Shown: in pieces, positions 18,203 through 26,034 of the stretch
Position numbering within the stretch: position 1 is the first letter of the stretch
Layout of the letters: every line of letters starts with the position of its first letter
Source: JANJUB01 sp031386985
Lineage (GTDB): Bacteria > Armatimonadota > Fimbriimonadia > Fimbriimonadales > Fimbriimonadaceae
Length of the DNA: 64,000 bases
Direction of reading: 5' to 3'
Assembly: GCA_031386985.1 (NCBI GenBank)
Contig: JANNCV010000016.1
Location: 62,001 to 126,000 of the forward strand
The notes under the pieces: model-generated
Databases searched by the model: none
Seen by the model: the letters and a program-made list of their open reading frames with translations, nothing else
What the model was told of the DNA's origin: nothing
Program-made: the position numbers and the translations under genes

Positions 18203-19126
18203 CTAATTGTGCCGCATTTTGGGATCAACGAGAAAATCGGGCGGAGTTTTTACCTCAATATCCAGAAATTCTCCCGTCGCGGGATGGGTAAACGCGATGC
18301 GAAACGCATGGAGTTGCAACGCCGCCGTTTGCATATGCAGGGGGGCGTAAAGCGAATCTCCTAAAACTGGATAGCCGATGGCGGCGAGGTGGACCCGAAT
18401 TTGATGGGTCCGCCCCGTTTCCAAACGACATCGAACAAATGTGCCGGCATCAACGTTCGCGAGGCCGCGAACGTGAGTCACCGCCGACTTACCCCCCGGG
18501 ACAATCGCCATCTTCAGTCGGTTCCGGGGATCGCGCGCAATCGGCGCATCAATGCGCCGCCACGAGTCCTTCTCAAAAGGGAAGTCACGGGCAATAATCG
18601 CGAGATACTCGCGCTGAATTTCCCGAGTTTGGATTCCTTTGGCAAGGGCGAGGTGAGTTGCATCATCCTTGGCGACCAAAAGCAGCCCGGTTGTTTCCTT
18701 ATCTAGCCGGTGAATAATTCCGGGGCGATAAGATTTTCCGACTGAGCTCAAACCTGATGCGCGCGCTAGCAAAACATTCACCAACGAGGGAGCTTTCAAT
18801 GAAGGGGCCGGATGCGTGGCCAATCCCCGGGGTTTATTCACCACCAACAGATGCTCGTCCTCGAAGGCTATTTCAAGCGGCATTTCAAATGGGGTTAGAT
18901 CATGAATGGGGCGATCCTCAGGCAGATCGAGGCTCACAACCATTCCCGGCAATGTCCTAAACGATCGCTTTTCAACCCGTCCATCAACAAGAACTTGTCC
19001 GTCATCAATCAATTCGGTCAACCGAGAACGACTGAATTGGGGCATCTTGATCGCCAAAAAACGATCTAAACGATCAGGGGAATCAACCAGAAGTTCTATT
19101 TGCCGAACGTCCCCTTCATCATCCAT
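18203..19126 (-). CDS. RluD-family 23S rRNA pseudouridine synthase
   Basis: 307-residue pseudouridine synthase. An N-terminal S4 RNA-binding domain (LDRFLAIKMPQFSRSRLTELI) is followed by the catalytic domain with the aspartate in HRLDKETTGLLLVAKDD and the motifs ETGRTHQIRVHLAAIGYPV and GDSLYAP. Length and domain order match RluD/RluC. The start overlaps the upstream YCII-like gene by 31 bases. Which uridine is modified cannot be decided. Confidence 0.93.
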   Translation of the reverse strand: MDDEGDVRQIELLVDSPDRLDRFLAIKMPQFSRSRLTELIDDGQVLVDGRVEKRSFRTLPGMVVSLDLPEDRPIHDLTPFEMPLEIAFEDEHLLVVNKPRGLATHPAPSLKAPSLVNVLLARASGLSSVGKSYRPGIIHRLDKETTGLLLVAKDDATHLALAKGIQTREIQREYLAIIARDFPFEKDSWRRIDAPIARDPRNRLKMAIVPGGKSAVTHVRGLANVDAGTFVRCRLETGRTHQIRVHLAAIGYPVLGDSLYAPLHMQTAALQLHAFRIAFTHPATGEFLDIEVKTPPDFLVDPKMRHN

Positions 19127-19779
19127 AAGGGGATGATTTCAAACTCCAGCAGAGCTGACTTCACGAGCGGGTCTTGACTCAAAACGGCTTCGATTCCCTT
19201 TGTGTCTTCACCCGTAAAGATCGCCGCTTCGCGAATCTTCTTAGCCGAGTTCACCGCGCCATGAACCCCCAGCGCGTGGGTCGCTTTCAGGCTTTCAATA
19301 TAGTCAAAATGCTCTTTCATGATTCGCTCGTTCACCGGGCGCAGCGATTTCCCCGGCGTAAACAGCACCAGCCGATAGGTGGAGATCGCATTTGGATCAC
19401 CAACGGGAGCCTTGAAAACGTCGGGACTGATCTTCCACTCCATGAGCGAGATTTCCATGATATGGGCGGCAACGAAGGGATCATTCTTGAAGAGGTCAGG
19501 CACGTCGGCTTCGCTCTTTACATGCAAAACGGTTATGCCGCGACGTTCTTTTGATGGGTCTTGGAGCGGGCCCGCCGCCAACAAGTGCTTCTTCGCGTGC
19601 TGATCGCCCATGTTCGCCAGATGGGCGGTTTGCATCTTTTCCAGTTCCTTCGGATCGTCAGGGCGTTTGCCGTCACCCTTCATAAAGAACATCAAATAGA
19701 CCCTTTTGGGAGGCTCGCCCGTTTGTGTGAACCCAAGCGCGGCGACCAACAGCATGAGAACGAGAATTGCTTTCACCAA
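19096..19779 (-). CDS. Exported protein with tandem YCII-like domains
   Basis: 227 residues with an N-terminal signal peptide (ILVLMLLVAALGFTQT). The mature part has two similar halves that resemble the dimeric ferredoxin-like YCII/EthD fold: KRVYLMFFMKGDG...HLLAAGPLQD and TYRLVLFTPGKSLRP...ALGVHGAVNS. The FVAAHIMEISLMEW and VKSALLEFEIIPLW segments would be equivalent final strands. Two fused YCII-like units in one exported chain could form an intramolecular dimer. Function unknown. Confidence 0.7.
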   Translation of the reverse strand: MVKAILVLMLLVAALGFTQTGEPPKRVYLMFFMKGDGKRPDDPKELEKMQTAHLANMGDQHAKKHLLAAGPLQDPSKERRGITVLHVKSEADVPDLFKNDPFVAAHIMEISLMEWKISPDVFKAPVGDPNAISTYRLVLFTPGKSLRPVNERIMKEHFDYIESLKATHALGVHGAVNSAKKIREAAIFTGEDTKGIEAVLSQDPLVKSALLEFEIIPLWMMKGTFGK

Positions 19780-20527
19780 AAGATATTACTCCGGCAAGCA
19801 GCGGCGCGTTTGAATATCTGCTTCCATATCCATAAGCGCTGATGTGTTGAAGCTGGCGGAGTTCTTAGCGTCCGCAATACAAGAATAACAGCGGACGCTC
19901 CAACTGAATGGCCCTTCAGAGCCGTCCGCCCTCGTCGCTCTTATGCCGTTATCGCGAAGCCGAAAGTAGTTTCGGCGTCCCGCCGATTCGGGGTGGCTTG
20001 CATTTTTAGGCTATTTCTTTTTGCTCAAGAAGTTCCCGATACTCTGGTGTTTTTGAATGAAAAACAAGTGCTATGCTCTTCCCCCTGCACATTATTAATC
20101 TTGACCTTGGAACCAGGTGCGTCGTCTCCAAGATAGACCACTTTCGCGCACCTCGCGCCATACGATCCCCCTTGAAATCGCGGCAATCCCTCGTGCCACA
20201 TTCGCTGTAAGAAGACAACACATGCTTACCACTTCCGCGTCCTCGCGCCACATTGAAACGACCAGATTCAGTCGTGCCACACACCTCCCCCGGATGTGTG
20301 GCTCCTCGCGCAGACTCCGGGCAAATGTAAGCGATGGGATGCGTTACGAATGAAGGTAGCGTTTCAAGGTTCTGAAGCCCTCCTGTCAGAACGGATGGCA
20401 CCACCGATCATCCAAGTGCGCCACATCTGGAGCTCCATTCACACCTCGCGGCAGCATTCGCAACGTTGGCTCGACAGCTAAATCTGTCGGTTGATGTCGT
20501 TTGCAAATTGAGAGGCGTTCGCGTACT
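19780..20527. other. Non-coding stretch with hairpins and degenerate repeats
   Basis: About 750 bases without a convincing gene. A 9-bp inverted repeat AGCGTCCGC...GCGGACGCT occupies 19867-19899 with a 15-base loop. A perfect 7-bp hairpin GCCGAAA-GTAG-TTTCGGC lies at 19959-19976. From 20143 to about 20430 a degenerate motif recurs (see repeat entry). The 132-residue open frame on the minus strand (20006-20404) crosses the repeats and has no family-like pattern, so it is not called. Confidence 0.6.
20143..20430. repeat. Cluster of degenerate TGTGGCRCGAG repeats
   Basis: On the minus strand the motif TRTGGCGCGAGG or TGTGGCACGA appears near 20160, 20198, 20250, 20280 and, partially, 20423. Two copies extend to GGCGCGAGG-(T/A)-CGCG-AAGTGG. 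The 22-base plus-strand sequence starting at 20143 (TTCGCGCACCTCGCGCCATACG) recurs with one mismatch at 31907-31928. Spacing is irregular, so this is not a CRISPR. It looks like a decayed or dispersed repeat family. Confidence 0.55.
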
Positions 20528-21709
20528 CTAAAGGTCCAGAATCCGGCTGGCGGTTTCCATATCTTTATCGCCCCGTCCGCTTAAATTCACCAGCACACTC
20601 GTTCCGGGAGGCAGAAAATCGGGTCGCATCAAGGGAGCAAAAGCGTGCGCAGACTCGAAAGCCGGGATGATTCCTTCCATTTCCGCCAGCCATCGAAACG
20701 CCTTCAGCGCCTCTTCATCAGTAACCGCCAGATAATTGACCCGACCCGAATCCTTCAAATAAGAGTGCTCGGCTCCAACTCCCGGATAATCTAATCCGGC
20801 GCTCACCGAGTGGGTCGGCAAAACCTGCCCGTGCTCATCTTGCATCAAATAGCTATAAGAACCGTGCAAAACCCCCGGCGAGCCCGCCGTGAGGGGGGCC
20901 GCGTGTTGACCGGAATCCAAGCCCAAACCTCCGGCTTCCACTCCATACAACCCGACGGAAGAATCAGGAATGAAGCTGGCGAAAAAGCCGATCGCGTTCG
21001 AGCCTCCGCCGACACAAGCCATCCCAGCATCGGGCAAAACGCCGTGCCTTTCCAGATATTGTTGGCGCGCCTCTTCGCCAATTACCTTCTGAAACTCGCG
21101 CACCATGTAGGGGTAAGGATGCGGCCCTGCGGCGGTTCCGATAACGTAGTGGGTATCTCGAACGTTCGTCACCCAGTCTCTCATCGCTTCGTTTAGGGCA
21201 TCCTTCAGCGTCTTAGTGCCGCTTGAAACAGGGTGAACCTTCGCCCCAAGAAGCTTCATTCGAAAGACGTTAAGTTGCTGGCGGGCACAATCTTCTTCGC
21301 CCATATATACCTCACACTTCATTCCAAACAGGGCACAAACTGTAGCGGTAGCGACCCCGTGTTGGCCCGCTCCGGTCTCGGCAATGATCCGTTTTTTGCC
21401 CATTCGGCGAGCTAGCAGGCATTGTCCGAGCGCATTATTGATCTTGTGAGCCCCGGTGTGGTTGAGGTCCTCGCGCTTGATCGTCACCTTCAACCCGGTT
21501 GCCAAACTCAGCCGATGAGCTTCGGTGATCGGCGTTGGCCGGCCCACGTATTGAGCAAGCAAGAGATCAAACTCAGAACGAAAAGCCGGGTCCGCCCAAG
21601 CCACGTTGAACGAGTTCTCAAGTTCCTCCAACGCGGGCATAAGTGTTTCGGGAACGTAACGCCCGCCGTAATCGCCAAATCTGCCTCGCGCATCAGGAAT
21701 TGTTGCCAT
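20528..21709 (-). CDS. trpB: Tryptophan synthase beta subunit
   Basis: 393-residue PLP enzyme that condenses indole and serine to tryptophan. GRFGDYGGRYVPETLMPAL at the start, the PLP lysine in NHTGAHKINNALGQ, ETGAGQHGVATATVCAL and the phosphate-binding CVGGGSNAIG are diagnostic of TrpB1. The start at ATG 21709 gives the usual N-terminus; an in-frame ATG at 21730 would add seven residues. No trpA or other trp gene is adjacent, and the neighbours are unrelated, so regulation as a single gene is likely. Confidence 0.96.
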   Translation of the reverse strand: MATIPDARGRFGDYGGRYVPETLMPALEELENSFNVAWADPAFRSEFDLLLAQYVGRPTPITEAHRLSLATGLKVTIKREDLNHTGAHKINNALGQCLLARRMGKKRIIAETGAGQHGVATATVCALFGMKCEVYMGEEDCARQQLNVFRMKLLGAKVHPVSSGTKTLKDALNEAMRDWVTNVRDTHYVIGTAAGPHPYPYMVREFQKVIGEEARQQYLERHGVLPDAGMACVGGGSNAIGFFASFIPDSSVGLYGVEAGGLGLDSGQHAAPLTAGSPGVLHGSYSYLMQDEHGQVLPTHSVSAGLDYPGVGAEHSYLKDSGRVNYLAVTDEEALKAFRWLAEMEGIIPAFESAHAFAPLMRPDFLPPGTSVLVNLSGRGDKDMETASRILDL

Positions 21710-21752
21710 CAATGATAGATTGTGGCGCATCTTGCGCTATCATATAGAGGCT

Positions 21753-21998
21753 ATGGCTGATCCTAAAGATGTTGCTTCCAATAAGCTTGTGCGTTCGCTG
21801 TTTGGGCGAAGAGGCATTGATGTAACCCGCGCTGACTTGCGCGTAATGCACGGCGTTCTTTACATTCGGGGCGCAGTTTCGGCAATTCCGGGAAGCGGAA
21901 TTGTTGATTTGAAACTCGAAGTTCAAAATATTGCGCGGTTGCTCACTCAAAAGCCTGATATTAAGGATGTCGTGATAGACTGCATGTTCCGAGCTTAA
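21753..21998 (+). CDS. Small BON-like protein
   Basis: 81 residues without signal peptide. The central part, ADLRVMHGVLYIRGAVSAI followed by a helix (LEVQNIARLLTQKPDIKDV) and a final strand (VVIDCMF), resembles one BON domain (beta-alpha-beta-beta with a conserved glycine after YIRG). It is divergently arranged with trpB, starting 43 bases from the trpB start. Role unknown; the fold assignment is tentative. Confidence 0.6.
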   Translation: MADPKDVASNKLVRSLFGRRGIDVTRADLRVMHGVLYIRGAVSAIPGSGIVDLKLEVQNIARLLTQKPDIKDVVIDCMFRA

Positions 21999-22040
21999 CT
22001 TCTTGGGAACCTTTCCGAGCCTTCAAACCTTCTTGTTACC

Positions 22041-22547
22041 ATGCTAAATGCCGCCCTTTTTGCGCTCGCTGTTGCGTTGCCTCAGCAACAAATGCCAACC
22101 ATCACCAAGCTGATGGGAAAGAGCCTACCCACGTTTTCGATGACGACGACTACCGGAAGCACGGTTTCAAAGAAGTCGCTAAAGGGAAAAGTAATCCTGC
22201 TTGATTTTTGGGCTTCATGGTGCGGCCCCTGCATCCAAGCCTCCCCCGCCATGAATGCCCTTCACAAAAAATATGGGAGAAAAGGGCTGGTTGTGATTGG
22301 TGTGAACCTAGGCGAAGACCCCGGCGCAAAAAACGTGGGAGCGGCCTATAAGAAAGAGCATGGCTATTCCTATCTCTTTACCCAAAAAAACGACAAATAC
22401 GGTGCTGGCATTGGCGTACAAACCCTGCCGACTTTCATTCTGGTAAACCAAAAAGGCAACGTAGAACAAATATTTTCCGGTTGGCACCCAGAGCAGGTCG
22501 GGGACAAGCTTGAGTCGCGAATAAAGGAACTGCTAAAGGTCAAGTAG
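22041..22547 (+). CDS. TlpA-like periplasmic thiol-disulfide oxidoreductase
   Basis: 168-residue thioredoxin-fold protein with a short N-terminal hydrophobic export signal (MLNAALFALAVALPQQ). The redox motif is FWASWCGPC, followed by ASPAMNALHKKYGRKGLVVIGVNL and the cis-proline segment GVQTLPTFILVNQKG, as in TlpA/ResA proteins. It probably reduces or isomerises disulfides outside the cytoplasm. A second, larger TlpA-like protein is encoded at 53143-54507. Confidence 0.88.
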   Translation: MLNAALFALAVALPQQQMPTITKLMGKSLPTFSMTTTTGSTVSKKSLKGKVILLDFWASWCGPCIQASPAMNALHKKYGRKGLVVIGVNLGEDPGAKNVGAAYKKEHGYSYLFTQKNDKYGAGIGVQTLPTFILVNQKGNVEQIFSGWHPEQVGDKLESRIKELLKVK

Positions 22548-22629
22548 CTGGTCAGCTTGCCGCCCTTGCCACTGGTTTTGCTCATGCCGTTACCCTACAG
22601 AAAAGTAGCTACACCTTGCGAATCAACGT

Positions 22630-22659
22630 AAAAAAATAGCCCCCCGCAAGCGAGGGGCT
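22630..22659 (-). terminator. Intrinsic terminator of the FN3-like gene
   Basis: On the minus strand AGCCCCTCGC-TT-GCGGGGGGCT forms a ten-pair stem (one G-T pair) followed by A and seven T. It lies 25 bases past the stop of the gene at 22684. Confidence 0.85.
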
Positions 22660-22683
22660 CTGATTCGTACCGACCGGTTAGAT

Positions 22684-23322
22684 TTAAGCGGCGAGGCGAA
22701 GGGCGCCCTCCGGTGCCGCCTCTGGATAGATGATGGATTCGTTGGACGGTAGAGAAACGATGCTTCGATTTTCGGCCTTCACGCGGAACGCCGTGGTAAC
22801 ACCCGCCGCGAATCCGCTTAGAGTGATACTTCCACGTTTTGTAGCATAAACTTGTACCCAAGCCGCACCATCAATCGAAGCTTCGATGAAGAAGTTCACG
22901 CCGTAGGGGTTGTTCTTCGTCCATTTTAGAAGCACGGTGCCATCGGCAAAAGGAGTCGCGGCAAGCCCGGTTGGCTGCTGGGGCAAGATCGGAGTAGGCT
23001 TGGAATCGTGCACGGCCAAACCAGCGGCAGCAATCTGCGCATCGGTGGCGGGCTTCCCGTAAGCGGCTTTGGCCAGCACGTTCATCGCGGCAATAAGCGT
23101 CTTGCGATCGGCGTTTTGCGTATCCACGGCGGCCAACCAGGCGGCTTTTGCGTTGGCGACGGCGGAAAGGTCGTTGCCAAAAGTCGTGTTCGCGGTGGTC
23201 ATTGTGAGAACCTGGGCCGCTACGGATCCATAAGTTGCGGGTGAGGCCCCAATTACGGTCCCCATCTGAGTCGCGGTTGCGCGAAGTTGCGAGTGTGATC
23301 TGCCTGTAAAGTTATTTTTCAT
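22684..23322 (-). CDS. Hypothetical protein with C-terminal fibronectin type III-like domain
   Basis: 212 residues. The N-terminal half (about 1-105) is Ala- and Thr-rich and helical, without a classical signal peptide. After a Pro-rich linker (SKPTPILPQQPTG) the C-terminal half shows a fibronectin III pattern: LLKWTKNNPYGVNFFIEAS, WVQVYATKRGSITLSGF and TTAFRVKAENRS. A strong ribosome-binding site (GGGAGGAAACAAAT) precedes the ATG and an intrinsic terminator follows, so it is a single-gene unit. Function unknown; perhaps a surface or scaffold protein. Confidence 0.7.
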   Translation of the reverse strand: MKNNFTGRSHSQLRATATQMGTVIGASPATYGSVAAQVLTMTTANTTFGNDLSAVANAKAAWLAAVDTQNADRKTLIAAMNVLAKAAYGKPATDAQIAAAGLAVHDSKPTPILPQQPTGLAATPFADGTVLLKWTKNNPYGVNFFIEASIDGAAWVQVYATKRGSITLSGFAAGVTTAFRVKAENRSIVSLPSNESIIYPEAAPEGALRLAA

Positions 23323-23416
23323 ATTTGTTTCCTCCCATCATAAAAATGGGGCTAGTATTTTTATCGGGAGGGTTTGGAATTTCTTTAGGGTGGATTGCTC
23401 CTAGTAAACTGCATGC

Positions 23417-25507
23417 ATGAATCCGCCCTCGTCCGAAGCCGATACAGCTAGCATTTTCGACATCCCAATTGGGAGTTCGGGCGAAGATCGCCTTGATCGT
23501 AAAGGATTCGCAAAGTTGGTCGCTCGGGCCATCCTTGCTGAGCCACGAAGTGAGCCCGCAGTTTTTGCCGTGAATGGAGCTTGGGGAACCGGGAAATCAT
23601 CGGTTGCAGAAATGATAATTGAATTGGTGGTGGGGGAGGTGGAGCTAGTAAGGTTTGAGCCGTGGCTCGTGAACAGCCAGGAGCTTTTGGTAGGTGAATT
23701 CTTTTCGACATTAGGCGATGTTTTGTTCAGTGACCAGAATCCAAGAGCTCGCGAACTCATGCGAAGTTACGCGACTAAACTTGCGAAAGGCGGTGCTGCG
23801 CTTGCGCTTGCTGCCTTCGGTGCCGTCGCCGTGGTCACCCTTCCAGGAGCATTGGGCGCGGCAGCAGGGGTGGTCGCGAGTAAGGCTTCTGAGAAAATCC
23901 CTGGATCACAACCTGAAGCACCCCTGTCTTTGAAACAGCTGAAGTCTCAAATCGTTTCCGATGCCATTGGAAGGACTGGAAAGCCCATTCTCGTACTCAT
24001 AGATGACCTAGATCGGCTCTCCCATGAGGAAATCAGGATCGTTCTTCAACTGATTAAAGCTTGCGCAAACTTCCCCAATGTCCGCTATCTTTTGCTTTAT
24101 GACCGAGTCCAGGTTTGTGCAGCGCTAAAGGACACGGTAGGTTCGCCGGATGCGTTCTTAGAAAAGATTGTCAACCAGGCCTTCGATCTGCCCGAGGCAA
24201 CCTCCGCGCAACGGGAAAAGGTGCTCAACGAAACATTGAGCAGGCTAGATTTAGGACCAGAACTGGGAGAAGAGGAGTCAAGAAGATATCGAACTGTTAT
24301 CGAGCAGGTCTTACTTCCGGGCCTGTTCACAGTGAGACACGTCAAACGATATGTTTCAACGGTGAGTTCTCTACTACCGGGGGTGGCAGGCAACGGATTT
24401 CGGAAGGTTGATATTGGCGATTTCCTTGCACTAGAGTTCCTCAGACAATATGTTCCAACCCTTTACGAGTGCCTGAGAAATGAGCAGGCACCCCAACCGG
24501 GGAGCTACATGGCGAAGCTCTTAGCATCTCACGGAGACAAACCGGAGAATCCAATGGCCGCTCGAACCCCGATTATCGAGAAGTTGGATCAACCGGTGAA
24601 GGAGCTTGCGACGTTTGCACTGAAGAATCTTTTTGATACCGAGGCGGATAGCCCAAGGGCAGACGCGAATCGCCGGTTCGCCGGTCCTTTTTGGCGACCG
24701 GCATACCTTGGCTTCAGCGAGTCGCGAGCGGGAGTGGCGCAAGCGCGTTGGCAGAAGTTCAGAAAGTCATTGTGTGCCAGAGACGTGACAGCAGAGTGGA
24801 TCAGCGAGTTGGATGAGCCTTCGATAAGGGATTTATGGGGAGCGTCAATCATAGCGCGCCACATGGAGTTGAGCTGGCCTGAATGTTGTCACTTGTTGCG
24901 AACACTGCTTGTTTGGGGGGATACCTGCCAGTACGATGGCGGAAGCTGGCAATGGTTTATGCAGAGAGTCTCCGAGACCATACTGCTGGAGCCGGACGAT
25001 GCGGACCCGGCGGCGGAACTTCTCGCCATCGGGAAGGAGACGGGGTCGGTAGTCGCCCTTGGCTTTCTTGTTGGGCACGAGAGTGACAATGCGGAGCACA
25101 GGTCTGTATTCAGTTGGTCGCGCGGGCACAAGTTCGCTGGCTTGTTGCGGTTTGCGAAGCGGAAATTTCGAGACCTCCTTGACGGTGAGGCGGTTTGGGA
25201 AAGGCCCGATTTGGTGGTGGTGGGGCATACGGCCCACTACTTGTTGGGCCAAAAGCGTTGGGATCAGTTCCGAGAGGACATTGCGGGGGATCCCCGAAGG
25301 GTCGAGCGGTACTTAGTGGAGTTCATCGGCGACAAATCCGTATCTATCGACAATTTGGAGTCAAAGCTATCGAAGGCGATTCGAGAACTTGACCCAGCAA
25401 CAATCAGCGATCTTGCTAAGTTCGCAAGGCTCCATTACCTCCGCAACCCAACCGAGTCCAGGCGGACAGAATACCGAAGCAGACCCAAACGGCCCGGGAT
25501 TAGGTAA
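23417..25507 (+). CDS. KAP-family P-loop NTPase
   Basis: 696 residues. Walker A is NGAWGTGKSS (Gly57-Ser61 core) and Walker B is ILVLIDDLDRL with Asp196-Asp197. Between them lies a hydrophobic insertion (about residues 116-145, Ala/Gly/Val-rich), which marks the KAP group whose members carry membrane segments inside the NTPase domain. VRYLLLYDRVQV and FTVRHVKRYVSTVSSLL are also KAP-like. The C-terminal 350 residues are helical with no recognised domain. Family members include the phage-exclusion protein PifA, so a defence or membrane-associated signalling role is conceivable. It opens the accessory region. Confidence 0.85.
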   Translation: MNPPSSEADTASIFDIPIGSSGEDRLDRKGFAKLVARAILAEPRSEPAVFAVNGAWGTGKSSVAEMIIELVVGEVELVRFEPWLVNSQELLVGEFFSTLGDVLFSDQNPRARELMRSYATKLAKGGAALALAAFGAVAVVTLPGALGAAAGVVASKASEKIPGSQPEAPLSLKQLKSQIVSDAIGRTGKPILVLIDDLDRLSHEEIRIVLQLIKACANFPNVRYLLLYDRVQVCAALKDTVGSPDAFLEKIVNQAFDLPEATSAQREKVLNETLSRLDLGPELGEEESRRYRTVIEQVLLPGLFTVRHVKRYVSTVSSLLPGVAGNGFRKVDIGDFLALEFLRQYVPTLYECLRNEQAPQPGSYMAKLLASHGDKPENPMAARTPIIEKLDQPVKELATFALKNLFDTEADSPRADANRRFAGPFWRPAYLGFSESRAGVAQARWQKFRKSLCARDVTAEWISELDEPSIRDLWGASIIARHMELSWPECCHLLRTLLVWGDTCQYDGGSWQWFMQRVSETILLEPDDADPAAELLAIGKETGSVVALGFLVGHESDNAEHRSVFSWSRGHKFAGLLRFAKRKFRDLLDGEAVWERPDLVVVGHTAHYLLGQKRWDQFREDIAGDPRRVERYLVEFIGDKSVSIDNLESKLSKAIRELDPATISDLAKFARLHYLRNPTESRRTEYRSRPKRPGIR

Positions 25508-25571
25508 GCCAAGCTGGGCCGCCACAGAGCCGGGACCGCTCCACTAGCGAAATTCGCTCCAATCTTCCCGT

Positions 25572-25886
25572 AATTCCCACTCCCGTTCGGGGACGGGAGT
25601 GCGCCAACTGGGGAAGCGGGGCATTCTTCCCCGGAATTTTCGCACCCGTTCGGGGACGGGAGTGCGCCAACAGGGGAAGCGTGGCAATCTTCCCCGGAAT
25701 TCCCACTCCCGTTCGGGAACAGGAGTGCGCCAACCGCAGAAGCGCCGATCCTTCCCCGAAATTTCCACTCGCGTTTTCAAACACACCAGCCCCATCAGCA
25801 AAAGCACCCCATCGTTCACCGAGATTCCCGCTCGTGTTAGCAAGCCCCCGCGCCAATATCGGGCGCTGTGGGCGTACAGGCGACCA
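25572..25886. repeat. 63-bp tandem repeat, five units, with REP-like hairpins
   Basis: Units start at 25572, 25635, 25698, 25761 and 25823-25824, an essentially constant 63-base period. The first three are near-identical and the last two decayed. Each good unit contains CACTCCCGT-TCGGGG-ACGGGAGTG, a 9-bp stem. The period is a multiple of three, so long open frames run through on both strands as 21-residue repeats; I regard these as by-products. The stretch 25508-26034 holds no other feature. Confidence 0.85.
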
Positions 25887-26034
25887 AAAGTGGCCCCCGC
25901 ATTAGCAAAAGCAACAGCGCCAGCCGGAAACGGCCACAAATTTCGCAACGTTGCCTGTCGTAATTTTGTGGGCGCTACTAATAGGCCCATCATTGCGCGA
26001 TCTCAGATCAAATTCTCGCAACGCCGGAGCCGGT

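Noticed and set aside
20006..20404. 132-residue minus-strand gene
   Set aside because: It consists of the degenerate repeats, has no ribosome-binding site and no protein-like pattern.
25572..25886. CRISPR array
   Set aside because: Units are contiguous 63-base repeats with no variable spacers of uniform length, and no cas genes are present.
25500..25993. Genes on either strand through the tandem repeat
   Set aside because: The frames stay open because the repeat length is a multiple of three; no start context and no family-like pattern.
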